A stretch of DNA of 64,000 nt from Betaproteobacteria bacterium (GCA_016711875.1 JADJSD010000001.1:1240001-1304000), one strand, 5' to 3'; positions 33,782-43,170 are shown, numbered from the stretch's first letter. Notes: generated from the sequence alone by a model not told the origin. Made by a program: numbers and translations.

Positions 33782-34566
33782 CGCCTGGCGGGACCGTCTC
33801 GACGTGATTTGGGCACGGCCTCGCGTCGGTCGGGGCGCGATCGCGCGATCGGCTTGCGCCTGGCCGGACCGGCGACGAAAGCCACCAGCCCGATGGCGTC
33901 GAGCACCCGGATCGACTTGAACCCCAGTTCGATCAGCCCCTGGCGCTGCAGCGAGCCCAGCATCGTGTTGAGCGTCTGGCGGGAGACGCCGACCATCTTC
34001 GCGAGGTTGGCCTGCGAGATGGCGAGCACGGGCGGCCCGGCGTCCGGCTGTTCGCGGGCGCGCAGGGCGCCCAGCAGGGCGATCCGCTGGCGCAGCCGGG
34101 CTTCCGGAACCATGTCGTGGCCCTGGACGATGGCGCGCAGCAGGAGCGCGTAGCGATCGAAGACGAGCCGCGCGAATTTCGGGTAACGGAGCGGATCCTC
34201 GGCGACCAGCCCGTCGAACTTCGCCTTCGAAAGAAAGAGCAGCCGCGCCGGCGTGTGGGCGACGGCCGTCACGACAGTGAGGCGTCCGGTGAGCAGCGCG
34301 TACTCGCCGAACCAGAAGCCGGGCTCCCCGACATGAACGAGGCCTTCCTCGCCACCGCCGATGTCGCGGACCAGGTGGACCTGGCCCTCGAGCACCGCAT
34401 AGAGGCCGCGCGCGGCGCTCTCCTCGAGGCTGATGACCTGCCCCCGGTCGTACTTGCGGATGACGCAAAGCGCGAGCATCCGCTGGCGAAGCGCGGCGGA
34501 CAGGCTGCCGAACCACTCGCCCGCGGCCAGGAATCGCTCGATGTCCTCCAGCGCCTGCTCGCCCAC
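33778..34566 (-). CDS. Crp/Fnr-family transcriptional regulator
   Basis: This is a 262-residue regulator with an N-terminal cyclic-nucleotide-binding-like beta barrel and a C-terminal winged helix. The barrel shows GQVISLEESAARGLYAVLEG and GEYALLTGRLTVVTAVAH. The recognition segment is QANLAKMVGVSRQTLNTML. The GTG at 34566 is chosen because GGAG sits six bases upstream and the downstream sequence matches the family; an ATG at 34653 would add 29 atypical residues and has no ribosome site. No Cys cluster for an iron-sulfur centre is seen. It is co-transcribed with the UMF1 gene and divergent from the DUF2092 gene. Confidence 0.82.
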   Translation of the reverse strand: MGEQALEDIERFLAAGEWFGSLSAALRQRMLALCVIRKYDRGQVISLEESAARGLYAVLEGQVHLVRDIGGGEEGLVHVGEPGFWFGEYALLTGRLTVVTAVAHTPARLLFLSKAKFDGLVAEDPLRYPKFARLVFDRYALLLRAIVQGHDMVPEARLRQRIALLGALRAREQPDAGPPVLAISQANLAKMVGVSRQTLNTMLGSLQRQGLIELGFKSIRVLDAIGLVAFVAGPARRKPIARSRPDRREAVPKSRRDGPARR

Positions 34567-34580
34567 ATGCCGCTCCGACC

Positions 34581-34602
34581 TGTCGTCAATCCGACAATTA
34601 TG
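34581..34602 (-). promoter_or_regulatory. Candidate autoregulatory Crp-type box and -10 of the Crp-type gene
   Basis: TGTCG-N6-CGACA at 34581-34596 has the geometry of a CRP box (TGTGA-N6-TCACA). A minus-strand CATAAT, five of six bases of TATAAT, lies beside it at 34602-34597. Together they look like the regulator's own promoter and operator. The palindrome is seen, the pairing with this regulator is inference. Confidence 0.4.
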
Positions 34603-34719
34603 AACGATCGACGCGGCGCGGCCATTTCGGGGCGTGACCGGAGTTGTCGCCATCCGGACAGGTGCCCGTTCGGATGCCTCCTAGAATCGGTTCCCGCATT
34701 CGACCAGGAGATCGCTTCC

Positions 34720-35523
34720 GTGTCCCGACCCGTCGCATGTTCCCCCGTTCTCCGGACGATTCGCATCGCGCTGTCCGCCGGCGCCGCGACACTGGCCATG
34801 GCCCTCGCCGCCCCGCCCGCCCTTGCCCAGGGCTCCGCCGCGCCGGTGCGCGAACCCGAGGCCCTCGAGGCCCTGGCCGCCATGGGCAAGTACCTGCGCT
34901 CCCTCAAGCAGTTCGCCGTGCACGCCGACACCACGGGCGACCAGGTGCTCGAGAACGGCCAGAAGGTGCAGTTCGCCGGCACGGTCGACTACAAGGTCCG
35001 CCAGCCCGACCGCCTGCGCGCGGACGTCCGCACGGACCGGGTGCACCGCCAGTTCTTCTACGATGGCGCCACGCTCACGCAGTACGCGCCGAAGCTGAAG
35101 CTCTATGGCGCCGTGAAGGTGCCGGCCACGATCGACGCGACGCTTCAGGTCGCGGCCGACGAGCTGGGCATCACGCTGCCGCTCGCCGACATGTTCTATT
35201 GGGGCACGCCCAAGTCCGGCGTCGACGCGCTCGTCGGCGCGACGTTCGTCGGCAAGGCGATGATGGGCGGGGTCGACTGCGACCACTATGCCTTCCGCCA
35301 GGCCGACGTCGACTGGCAGGTCTGGATCGCCCACGGCGACAAGCCGCTGCCCATGAAGCTCATCGTGACCACGCTCGAGGAGTCGAGCCAGCCGCAGTTC
35401 ACCTCGGTGCTCAAGTGGGACACGAAGTCGGTCTTCGGCGAGATGCCCTTCCGCTTCTCCGCCCCCAGGGACGCCCACCGGATCGGGATCGCCTCGGGCA
35501 ACGCCGCGGTGGCGCCGAAATGA
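34720..35523 (+). CDS. DUF2092 domain periplasmic protein
   Basis: This is a 267-residue secreted protein of unknown function. The GTG start at 34720 has AGGAG nine bases upstream. A signal peptide ends near APPALAQG. The mature region contains the DUF2092 pattern LRSLKQFAVHADTTGDQVL, then TVDYKVRQPDRLRADVRTD and a late VFGEMPFRFSAP, resembling outer-membrane lipoprotein-sorting (LolA/LolB-like) folds. It heads a plus-strand cluster of envelope genes: the Asn-rich protein, a SphA-like porin and two sulfatases. Role not known. Confidence 0.8.
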   Translation: MSRPVACSPVLRTIRIALSAGAATLAMALAAPPALAQGSAAPVREPEALEALAAMGKYLRSLKQFAVHADTTGDQVLENGQKVQFAGTVDYKVRQPDRLRADVRTDRVHRQFFYDGATLTQYAPKLKLYGAVKVPATIDATLQVAADELGITLPLADMFYWGTPKSGVDALVGATFVGKAMMGGVDCDHYAFRQADVDWQVWIAHGDKPLPMKLIVTTLEESSQPQFTSVLKWDTKSVFGEMPFRFSAPRDAHRIGIASGNAAVAPK

Positions 35524-35555
35524 CCGCGCCCCTGAAACCGACCCTGGAGAACGCC

Positions 35556-36005
35556 ATGACGACCCGCCGCCATCCCCTCGCGATGCCGCTCGCCGCGTGC
35601 CTCGCCGCCGCCGCGATCCTCGGCACGTCGCCCGCCGCCGCCGCGCCGGGCAACCGCGACCGCGACGTGAAGGTGAAGAACAACACGCGCACCAACGTGA
35701 ACGTGGACAACCGCAAGAACACCAACGTCAACGTGAACAGCAACCGCAACACGAACGTGAACGTGAACACGAACAAGAACGTGCACGTGGACGTCGACGT
35801 GGACCGCAACTACCACCCCATCGCCACCGCGGCTGCGGTCACCGCGACCGCGATCGTGGTCGGCTCCATGGTGCGCACGCTGCCGCCGAACTGCTCCCAG
35901 GTGATGGTCGGCAACGTGATGTACCAGCAATGCGGCGGCTACTGGTACCAGCCGCAGTACAGCGGCTCGAGCGTGACCTATGTCGTCGTCAACCCGCCGC
36001 GCTGA
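35556..36005 (+). CDS. Secreted Asn/Val-repeat protein
   Basis: This is a 149-residue secreted protein. The ATG at 35556 has GGAG six bases upstream; an in-frame ATG at 35520 overlaps the DUF2092 stop but lacks a site. A signal peptide ends near SPAAAAP. The mature N-terminal half is a striking repeat of alternating Asn and Val: TNVNVDNRKNTNVNVN, then NRNTNVNVNTNKNVHVDVDV, resembling the Asn-rich tracts of DUF3300 proteins. A hydrophobic segment (AAAVTATAIVVGSMV) and a Cys/Tyr-rich tail (CSQVMVGNVMYQQCGGYWY) follow. Function unknown; surface or amyloid-like assembly is speculation. Confidence 0.75.
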   Translation: MTTRRHPLAMPLAACLAAAAILGTSPAAAAPGNRDRDVKVKNNTRTNVNVDNRKNTNVNVNSNRNTNVNVNTNKNVHVDVDVDRNYHPIATAAAVTATAIVVGSMVRTLPPNCSQVMVGNVMYQQCGGYWYQPQYSGSSVTYVVVNPPR

Positions 36006-36009
36006 GCGG

Positions 36010-36975
36010 GTGCCGCGGCGCGCGGCGGGTCTCGCTCTCGCGATCGGGCTGTCCGCCCTGCCCGCGATGGCGGAGGAAGGCGGCTCGGGCCATTACACCC
36101 CGGGCTCCATCGCGTCCTTCATGGACGGCGTTTCCCCGACGCCCGCGCTGATCACGCGCATCAACATCCTCAACTACCGGGGCGGCGTGGACAAGGACGT
36201 GGCGCTGCCGATCGGCGGCCTGACCGCCCTCGGCGCGAACGCGCAGTCGTGGGGATACGGCTTCACGATGTTCTGGCGCCCGAAGGTCGAGATCGGCGAG
36301 GGCTGGAGCTACGCGATGAGCACCACCATCCCCTACGTCACGATGGAAGTGTCGGCCGACACGGCGGTGACGCTCCCCTCGGGCGGGACCACCGGCGGCC
36401 CGCGCCGCGCGGACCGCACCACGGGACTGGGCGACATCATCCTCATGCCCGTGATGTTCAACTACACGGTCGATCCCGAATTCAGCGTGAACGCCCGCCT
36501 CACCGGCTACGCGCCCACGGGCAGCTACAAGGTCGGGCGCCTGGCCAACACGGGCAAGAACTTCTGGACGATCGAGCCCACGGTGGGCTTCATGTACTTC
36601 GGCCAGAAGAACGGCCGCGAGGCGTCCGTCTTCATCGGCGCGGACTTCAACCAGGAGAACCCCGGCACGAAGTACAAGTCGGGCACGCAATTGCACATCG
36701 ACGGCACGTTCGCCCAGCACCTGCCGCTGGCCGGCGGCGTCGCGGGCCTCGGGCTCGGCGCCTTCTACTACAAGCAGGTGACGGACGACAGCGGTGAGGG
36801 TGCTACGCTCGGCGCCTTCCGTGCGAAGACCGTGGGCCTGGGCCCGGTGATCTCCTACATCCGCAAGCTCGAGGGCGCTGACCTGATGGTCGAGTTCAAG
36901 TGGCTGCAGGAGAACGACACCGCGAAGCGCCTCAAGGGCGACACGTATTTCCTGAAGGCCATGCTCAAGTTCTGA
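36010..36975 (+). CDS. SphA/phenol_MetA_deg-like outer-membrane protein
   Basis: This is a 321-residue secreted protein with a signal peptide (RRAAGLALAIGLSALPAMA) and a beta-rich mature part ending in Phe, as in outer-membrane barrels (TYFLKAMLKF). The wording INILNYRGGVDKDVALPIGG and YTVDPEFSVNARLTGYAPTG resembles the MetA-pathway/SphA transporter family. GTG at 36010 is chosen because it follows the previous stop; an ATG at 35980 overlapping that gene by 26 bases is possible. It probably makes an outer-membrane pore for the neighbouring sulfatases, which is inference. Confidence 0.75.
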   Translation: MPRRAAGLALAIGLSALPAMAEEGGSGHYTPGSIASFMDGVSPTPALITRINILNYRGGVDKDVALPIGGLTALGANAQSWGYGFTMFWRPKVEIGEGWSYAMSTTIPYVTMEVSADTAVTLPSGGTTGGPRRADRTTGLGDIILMPVMFNYTVDPEFSVNARLTGYAPTGSYKVGRLANTGKNFWTIEPTVGFMYFGQKNGREASVFIGADFNQENPGTKYKSGTQLHIDGTFAQHLPLAGGVAGLGLGAFYYKQVTDDSGEGATLGAFRAKTVGLGPVISYIRKLEGADLMVEFKWLQENDTAKRLKGDTYFLKAMLKF

Positions 36976-37018
36976 AGCGTCAGGACGGCGCCAGTCGCCG
37001 CGAATCGAAGGAGAAGCC

Positions 37019-39382
37019 ATGTTCATCCGACTGTCCATCGCCGCCTGTTCAACCGTCCTCGGCATGTCGCTCGCCGGGGGCGCTCGCGCCCAGGAGATCC
37101 TGCCTTTCCCGCCGGCGCCCTCCGGCTCGACCGCCGGTCTCACGATCCAGGATTCGGTCTACCGAAAGCGCGTCGAACCCCGGCGCCTGGCCAAGGACGC
37201 GCCGAACATCCTCGTCATCCTGATGGACGACGTCGGACCGGCCACCCCATCGACCTACGGCGGCGAGATCCGCACGCCCTCCCTCGATCGCATCGCCCGG
37301 GCGGGCATCTCCTACAACCGCTTCCACTCCACGGCCATGTGCTCGCCCACGCGGGCGGCGCTGCTCACCGGGCGCAACCACACCTTCGTCGGCAACGGGC
37401 AGATCTCGGCCATCGCCAACGATTTCGACGGCTTCAGCGGCACCATCCCGAAGTCGTCGGCAACGGTCGCCGAAGTGCTGAAGGGCTACGGCTACAACAC
37501 CGGCGCGTGGGGCAAGTGGCACAACACGCCCGAGGAGCAGATCACGAACAAGGGGCCGTTCGACTATTGGCCGACCGGCTACGGCTTCGAGTATTTCTAC
37601 GGCTTCCTCGCGGGCGAGGCGTCGCAGTACGAGCCGACGCTCACGCGCAACACGACGCCGCTCGCCCTCAAGCACCGGAAGGGCTACCACCTCACCGAGG
37701 ACATCGCGACGGACGCAATCCAGTGGCTGCGCGAGCAGAAGGCCTACGCGCCGGACAAGCCGTTCTTCATGTACTGGGCGCCGGGCGCCTCGCACGGGCC
37801 GCACCAGGTCATGAAGGAATGGGCGGACAAGTACAAGGGCAAGTTCGACGATGGCTGGGACAAGTACCGCGAGCGCGCCTTCGCGAACGCGAAGGCCAAG
37901 GGCTGGATCCCGAAGGATGCGCAGCTCACGCCGCGTCCCGCGTCCATGGCCTCGTGGGACTCGATCCCGGAAGCGGAGAAGCCGTTCCAGCGCCGGCTCA
38001 TGGAGGTGTTCGCCGGCTTCACCGAGCACGCCGACTTCCACGCCGGCCGCATCATCGACGAACTCGACCGGCAGGGGCGGCTCGACAACACGCTCGTCTT
38101 CTACATCTGGGGCGACAACGGCTCGTCCTCCGAAGGGTTGAACGGCACCATCAGCGAACAGCTCGCCCAGAACGGCATCCCGACGAAGGTCGGCCAGCAC
38201 ATCCAGGCCCTGGAGGAACTCGGGGGGCTGGACGCGCTGGGCGGACCGAAGACCGACAACATGTATCACGCCGCCTGGGCCTGGGCGGGCAGCACGCCTT
38301 ACCAGGGCACCAAGCTCATGGGCTCCTACTTCGGCGGCATCCGCCAGCCCCTGGCCGTCGCGTGGCCCAGGCGCATCAAGGCCGACGCGACGGCCCGGCC
38401 GCAGTTCCACCACGTGATCGACGTCGTGCCGACGATCTACGAGCTCACGAAGATCACGCCGCCGCGCATCGTGAACGGCTTCGAGCAGGACCCGATCGCC
38501 GGCACCAGCATGGCCTACACGTTCGACGACGCGAAGGCGCCCGGGCGACGCAAGACGCAGTTCTTCGACATCATGGCGAGCCGCGGGATCTACCACGACG
38601 GCTGGTTCGCCAGCGCCCCGGGGCCGCGCGAGCCCTGGGTCGGCGGCATCCCGGCCGGCGTCAAGGATTGGTCGCCCCTCACGGACAAGTGGGAGCTCTA
38701 CCACATCGATTCCGACTGGAGCCAGGCGAACGACCTCGCGGCGAAGGAGCCGCGCAAGCTCGAGGAGATGAAGGCGCTCTTCGTCGTCGAATCGACGAAG
38801 AACAGGAACCTGCCCATCGGCGGGGGGCTGTGGTCGACGGCGCTGTATCACCCGGAGGACGCGCCCGCATCGGCGCTCACCGAGTGGACGTTCGACCAGC
38901 CGATCACCGGCATGCCGGAATCGGCCGCGCCCAAGCTGGGCAAGAACAGCAGCCTCGTGACGATGGAACTGGAGGTGCCGGCGAAGGCCAACGGCGTGCT
39001 CTATGCGCTCGCGGGCTTCTCCGGCGGTGTCGCGTGCTTCGTGAAGGACGGCTACCTGAACTACGAGTTCAACCTGTTCGAGATCCAGCGCACGAAGATC
39101 CGCTCCCGCGCGCCCTTGCCACGGGGCAAGGCGAAGGTCGAGGTCGAGTCGAAGCTGGCCGGCGCGATCGGCGGGCCGATGGACATCACGCTTCGCGTCA
39201 ACGGCGAGGTGGTGGGCCAGGGGCGCGTGCCGGCGGCCATGTCGCTGCACTTCACCTCGAACGCGACCTTCGACATCGGCGTGGACCTGGATTCGCCCGT
39301 CACGCTCGACTACTACGACCAGGCGCCCTTCGCGTACAACGGCGCGATCGGCAAGACGACGATTTCCTACCTGAAGAAGTGA
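37019..39382 (+). CDS. Periplasmic arylsulfatase (first copy)
   Basis: This is a 787-residue sulfatase with a signal peptide ending near GGARAQ. The metal-binding NILVILMDDVG contains Asp70-Asp71. The modification motif CSPTR starts at Cys108, which must be converted to formylglycine for activity. Later active-site segments are GAWGKWHNTP, then APGASHGPHQ and YIWGDNGSS. A good AAGGAG site precedes the ATG. The C-terminal quarter is beta-rich. It is followed 28 bases later by a close paralogue. No formylglycine-generating enzyme gene is in the window. Confidence 0.93.
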   Translation: MFIRLSIAACSTVLGMSLAGGARAQEILPFPPAPSGSTAGLTIQDSVYRKRVEPRRLAKDAPNILVILMDDVGPATPSTYGGEIRTPSLDRIARAGISYNRFHSTAMCSPTRAALLTGRNHTFVGNGQISAIANDFDGFSGTIPKSSATVAEVLKGYGYNTGAWGKWHNTPEEQITNKGPFDYWPTGYGFEYFYGFLAGEASQYEPTLTRNTTPLALKHRKGYHLTEDIATDAIQWLREQKAYAPDKPFFMYWAPGASHGPHQVMKEWADKYKGKFDDGWDKYRERAFANAKAKGWIPKDAQLTPRPASMASWDSIPEAEKPFQRRLMEVFAGFTEHADFHAGRIIDELDRQGRLDNTLVFYIWGDNGSSSEGLNGTISEQLAQNGIPTKVGQHIQALEELGGLDALGGPKTDNMYHAAWAWAGSTPYQGTKLMGSYFGGIRQPLAVAWPRRIKADATARPQFHHVIDVVPTIYELTKITPPRIVNGFEQDPIAGTSMAYTFDDAKAPGRRKTQFFDIMASRGIYHDGWFASAPGPREPWVGGIPAGVKDWSPLTDKWELYHIDSDWSQANDLAAKEPRKLEEMKALFVVESTKNRNLPIGGGLWSTALYHPEDAPASALTEWTFDQPITGMPESAAPKLGKNSSLVTMELEVPAKANGVLYALAGFSGGVACFVKDGYLNYEFNLFEIQRTKIRSRAPLPRGKAKVEVESKLAGAIGGPMDITLRVNGEVVGQGRVPAAMSLHFTSNATFDIGVDLDSPVTLDYYDQAPFAYNGAIGKTTISYLKK

Positions 39383-39410
39383 TCCCCTGCCGGGGCGAAC
39401 GGAGAATGGC

Positions 39411-41792
39411 GTGAACGACAATCGACGATACGTCCCGAAGCCCGTCCGGCTTGCGGGCGCCTGCCTGGCCTTCGGGGCGATCGGCATTACGGGATGGGCC
39501 GCCCCGGCGGACGGTACGTCGCTCCCCTTCCCGCCCGTTCCCTCGGCCAGCAAGGCCGCCCCGCGGCTCCAGGATTCCTCGCACAAGCGTCGCGACCAGC
39601 CGAAGCACCTGAAGGCCGGCGCGCCCAACGTGCTCATCGTCCTCCTGGACGACGTGGGCTTCGGCCAGGCGTCCACCTTCGGCGGCGAGATCAACACGCC
39701 CACGCTCACGAAGCTGGCCGACCAGGGCATCCGCTACAACACGTTCCACACCACCGCGATCTGCTCGCCGACGCGCGCGGCCCTCCTCACCGGGCGCAAC
39801 CACCAGCGCGTGGGCAACGGCACCATCGCCGAGCGGGCCGTGGACTGGGACGGCTACACGGGCGTGATCCCGAAGTCCTCGGCCACGATCGCCGAAGTGC
39901 TGCGCCACTACGGCTACAAGACCGCGGCGTTCGGGAAGTGGCACAACACGCCCGCGGACCAGACGACGGCCATGGGGCCGTTCGACCGCTGGCCGACCGG
40001 GCACGGCTTCGACTATTTCTACGGCTTCCTTGCCGGCGAGACCTCCCAGTGGGAGCCGCGCCTGGTCGAGAACACCAACGTCGTCGAGCCGCCGCACGAC
40101 GAGAAGTACCACCTGAGCGAGGACCTCGCGCAGCGCGGCATCGACTGGCTGCGCAAGCACCGCGCCTACTCGCCGGACAAGCCCTTCCTCATGTACTGGG
40201 CGCCGGGCGCGGCGCATGGCCCGCACCAGGTCGGCAAGGAGTGGTCCGGAAAGTACAAGGGCAAGTTCGACGCGGGGTGGGATGCCTACCGCGAGCGCGT
40301 GTTCGCCCGCCAGAAGCAGCTCGGCTGGATACCGGCCGACACGAGGCTCACGCCGCGAGCGGACTCCATGCCGTCGTGGGACAGCATCCCGGCGGCGCAG
40401 CGTCCCTTCCAGCTCCGCCTCATGGAGATCTACGCGGGCTTCGTCGAGCACGTCGACGCGCAGGCGGGCCGCGTGATCGACGAGCTCGAGCGCCTTGGCG
40501 TTCGGGACAACACCATCGTGATCTACATCTTCGGCGACAACGGTGCGAGCGCCGAGGGCCAGAACGGCACCATCAGCGAGCTGCTGGCGCAGAACGGCAT
40601 CCCGAACACGGTGGAACAGCAGATGGCCGCGCTCGAGAAGATGGGTGGCCTGGATGCCCTGGGTTCGCCCAAGACGGACAGCATGTACCACGCGGGCTGG
40701 GCGTGGGCCGGCAACACGCCGTTCCGCCACACCAAGCTCGTGGCCTCGCACTTCGGAGGCACGCGCAACCCGATGGTCATCTCGTGGCCCAAGGGCATCA
40801 AGCCCGATCCCGCGCCGCGCGCGCAGTTCCACCACGTGAACGACATTGCGCCGACGCTCTACGAGGTCATCGGGGTGAAGCCTCCGGCGGTGGTGGACGG
40901 CTTCAAGCAGGATCCGATCGACGGGGTGAGCCTTGCCTACACCTTCGCCGACGCCCGGTCGCCCACGCGCAAGAAGGTGCAGTACTTCGACAACAACGGC
41001 AGCCGCGCGATCTACCAGGACGGCTGGGTGGCCGCCACGTTCGGGCCCCTGGTGCCCTGGCTGCCGGGCGCGCCGGGGCTCGCCGAATGGGATTCGGCGA
41101 AGGACAAGTGGGAGCTCTACGACATCCGCGGGGATTTCTCGCAGGCCGTGGACCTGGCCGGGAAGGACCCGAAACGGCTGGCGACGCTGCAGAAGGCGTT
41201 CGACGCCCAGGCCCGCGCCAACAAGGTCTACCCGCTGGGCGCCGGCATCTGGCTGCGCCTGCATCCCGAGGACCGCATCAAGACGCCCTACACGAGCTGG
41301 CAGTTCGATGCGACGACCACGCGCATGCCCGAGTTCACGGCCCCGGGCCTGGGCCGCGAATCGAGCACCGTGACCATCGACGCCGAACTGGGCGAGAAGG
41401 CCTCCGGCGTCCTGTACGCGCTCGGCGGGTCCGGCGGCGGGCTCGCGCTCTACATGGACAAGGGCCAGCTGGTCTACGAGTACAACATGATGATCATCGA
41501 GCGCTACATCGCGCGATCGACGGCCGCCATTCCCGCGGGCCGGCACCGCATCGAGGTGACGACGACGCTCGAGAGCGCCAAGCCCCTGTCGCCGGCGCAG
41601 GTGGTGCTGAAGGTCGACGGGCAGGAAGCTGCCCGCACGACGGTGAAACGTACGGTGCCCGCTGCCTTCTCGGCGAGCGAGACCTTCGACGTCGGCGTCG
41701 ACCTCGGCTCGACCGTGTCGCTCGACTACATCGACAGGCGACCGTTCCGGTTCGACGGCCGGATCTCGTCGGTGAAGGTCGACGTCCGTTAG
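39411..41792 (+). CDS. Periplasmic arylsulfatase (second copy)
   Basis: This 793-residue paralogue of the preceding gene has the same layout. It opens with a probable secretion signal (residues 1-31, ending GWAAPA), and has VLIVLLDDVGFGQASTFGG, formylglycine motif CSPTR at Cys118, FGKWHNTPADQ, AAHGPHQVGK and YIFGDNGAS. The GTG start has GGAG at 39401-39404. The two copies align throughout, including C-terminal extensions, so they arose by duplication. Differences lie in the substrate-contact loops (for example LVENTNVVEPPHDEKYHL), so their substrates may differ. Confidence 0.92.
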   Translation: MNDNRRYVPKPVRLAGACLAFGAIGITGWAAPADGTSLPFPPVPSASKAAPRLQDSSHKRRDQPKHLKAGAPNVLIVLLDDVGFGQASTFGGEINTPTLTKLADQGIRYNTFHTTAICSPTRAALLTGRNHQRVGNGTIAERAVDWDGYTGVIPKSSATIAEVLRHYGYKTAAFGKWHNTPADQTTAMGPFDRWPTGHGFDYFYGFLAGETSQWEPRLVENTNVVEPPHDEKYHLSEDLAQRGIDWLRKHRAYSPDKPFLMYWAPGAAHGPHQVGKEWSGKYKGKFDAGWDAYRERVFARQKQLGWIPADTRLTPRADSMPSWDSIPAAQRPFQLRLMEIYAGFVEHVDAQAGRVIDELERLGVRDNTIVIYIFGDNGASAEGQNGTISELLAQNGIPNTVEQQMAALEKMGGLDALGSPKTDSMYHAGWAWAGNTPFRHTKLVASHFGGTRNPMVISWPKGIKPDPAPRAQFHHVNDIAPTLYEVIGVKPPAVVDGFKQDPIDGVSLAYTFADARSPTRKKVQYFDNNGSRAIYQDGWVAATFGPLVPWLPGAPGLAEWDSAKDKWELYDIRGDFSQAVDLAGKDPKRLATLQKAFDAQARANKVYPLGAGIWLRLHPEDRIKTPYTSWQFDATTTRMPEFTAPGLGRESSTVTIDAELGEKASGVLYALGGSGGGLALYMDKGQLVYEYNMMIIERYIARSTAAIPAGRHRIEVTTTLESAKPLSPAQVVLKVDGQEAARTTVKRTVPAAFSASETFDVGVDLGSTVSLDYIDRRPFRFDGRISSVKVDVR

Positions 41793-41898
41793 TCGGGACT
41801 TTCCGGGGGCCTTCCGGGGCCTCCCGGGTGCCTGCCTGCGACCCGTGCCCTGCTCTCCGGCGGGTACAATGCCGTTTCCCCACGCTGCGAGAACAACA

Positions 41899-43170
41899 AT
41901 GTCCCTCTCCGCTCGCTCCACCCGCGCGCTCGCGCTGGCCGTGTCCGCCTGCCTCGTGATGCCCGTCGTCCAGGGACAGGCGCCCGCGACGGCCCCGGCC
42001 CCCGCCGCCGCCCCGGCCAAGGCACCCACGCCCGCGGGCAAGACCTTCTCCCAGCAGGAGCTCGACGAGCTCCTCGCGCCCATCGCGCTCTACCCCGATG
42101 CGCTCCTCGCCCAGGTGCTGATGGCGTCCACCTACCCGCTGGAGGTCGTCGAGGCCGCCCGCTGGCAGAAATCGAACGCCGCCCTCAAGGACAAGGCCCT
42201 CGAGGAGGCGCTCACGAAGCAGTCGTGGGACCCGAGCGTGAAGTCGCTCACGGCCGTGCCGCAGGTCCTCACGATGATGAACGAGAAGCTCGACTGGACG
42301 CAGAAGCTGGGCGACGCGTTCCTCGCGCAGCAGGGGGACGTGATGGCCACCGCCCAGTCCCTGCGCGGCAAGGCGCAGGCCGCGGGCAACCTCAAGAGCA
42401 CCCCCGAGCAGATCGTGAAGACCGAGGTCGTGGAGCAGAAGACGGTCTACATCATCGAGCCCGCGAAGCCCGAGGTCGTCTACGTGCCCACCTACAACCC
42501 GGCCGTGATCTACGGGCCGTGGTGGTACGGGTACCCGCCGCCGTACTACTACTATCCGCCCGGCTACGTGGCCGGCGGCGCCTTCTGGTTCGGCACGGGC
42601 ATCATCGTGGGCGGCGCCATCTGGGGCGGCTGCCACTGGGGCCGCAACGAGGTGAACATCAACGTCAACAAGTACAACAGCTTCAACCGGACGAACATCT
42701 CGAACAACAACTTCCAGCACAACGCCGAGCACCGCAAGGGCGTCTCGTACGGCAACCAGGCGGCGGCGCAGAAGTACAACCGCGGCGGGGACGCGAAGGC
42801 GGCGCAGTCGCGCGAACAGTTCCGCGGCCACGCGGAGCAAGGGCGGGGCGAGCTGAAGTCCATGGACAAGGGGCAGTTGAACGACCGCGTGTCGCAGGCG
42901 GACCGCGCGGGCGCGGGAAACCGCGATGCAGGCAATCGCGCCGCGCAGGCCAACACGCGGGACCTCGGTTCGCGCGGTTCGGCCGGCACGGGCAGCCGCG
43001 ACCTGGGCGGTGGCGCCTCCACCCGCCAGGGCGGCGGTGGCGGCGGATTCTCCGGGGCCTCGTCCGGCGCGTCGACGCGCGCCGCGAGCACGCGCGGCAG
43101 CGCCAGCCGCGCGTCGATGGGTGGCGGGGGCGGTGCCCGCGCCGGCGGCGGCGGCGGACGTCGTCGCTAG
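41899..43170 (+). CDS. DUF3300 secreted protein
   Basis: This is a 423-residue protein of unknown function. After a signal peptide (ending MPVVQGQA) come an Ala/Pro linker and the DUF3300 core: FSQQELDELLAPIALYPDALL, then QVLMASTYPLEVVEAARW. A Tyr/Pro-rich segment (YGYPPPYYYYPPGYV) and Asn-rich RNEVNINVNKYNSFNRTN follow. The tail is low-complexity Gly/Arg/Ser, ending in GRRR. It is upstream of a DUF2950 gene, a common pairing. The Asn-rich part is like that of the 35556-36005 protein. Confidence 0.85.
   Translation: MSLSARSTRALALAVSACLVMPVVQGQAPATAPAPAAAPAKAPTPAGKTFSQQELDELLAPIALYPDALLAQVLMASTYPLEVVEAARWQKSNAALKDKALEEALTKQSWDPSVKSLTAVPQVLTMMNEKLDWTQKLGDAFLAQQGDVMATAQSLRGKAQAAGNLKSTPEQIVKTEVVEQKTVYIIEPAKPEVVYVPTYNPAVIYGPWWYGYPPPYYYYPPGYVAGGAFWFGTGIIVGGAIWGGCHWGRNEVNINVNKYNSFNRTNISNNNFQHNAEHRKGVSYGNQAAAQKYNRGGDAKAAQSREQFRGHAEQGRGELKSMDKGQLNDRVSQADRAGAGNRDAGNRAAQANTRDLGSRGSAGTGSRDLGGGASTRQGGGGGGFSGASSGASTRAASTRGSASRASMGGGGGARAGGGGGRRR

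Noticed and set aside
34567..34653. N-terminal extension of the Crp-type regulator from ATG 34653
   Set aside because: No ribosome site, sequence unlike the family, and it would cover promoter-like elements.
36973..36999. TGAAGCG...CAGTCGCC after the SphA-like gene as another repeat unit
   Set aside because: Only the first few bases fit and there is no second unit at 28 bases; likely chance.
41793..41870. CCGG-rich stretch after the second sulfatase as a terminator
   Set aside because: Short CCGGG runs repeat but no stable stem with a following T-run could be drawn; TACAAT at 41865 may be a -10 box but lacks a -35.
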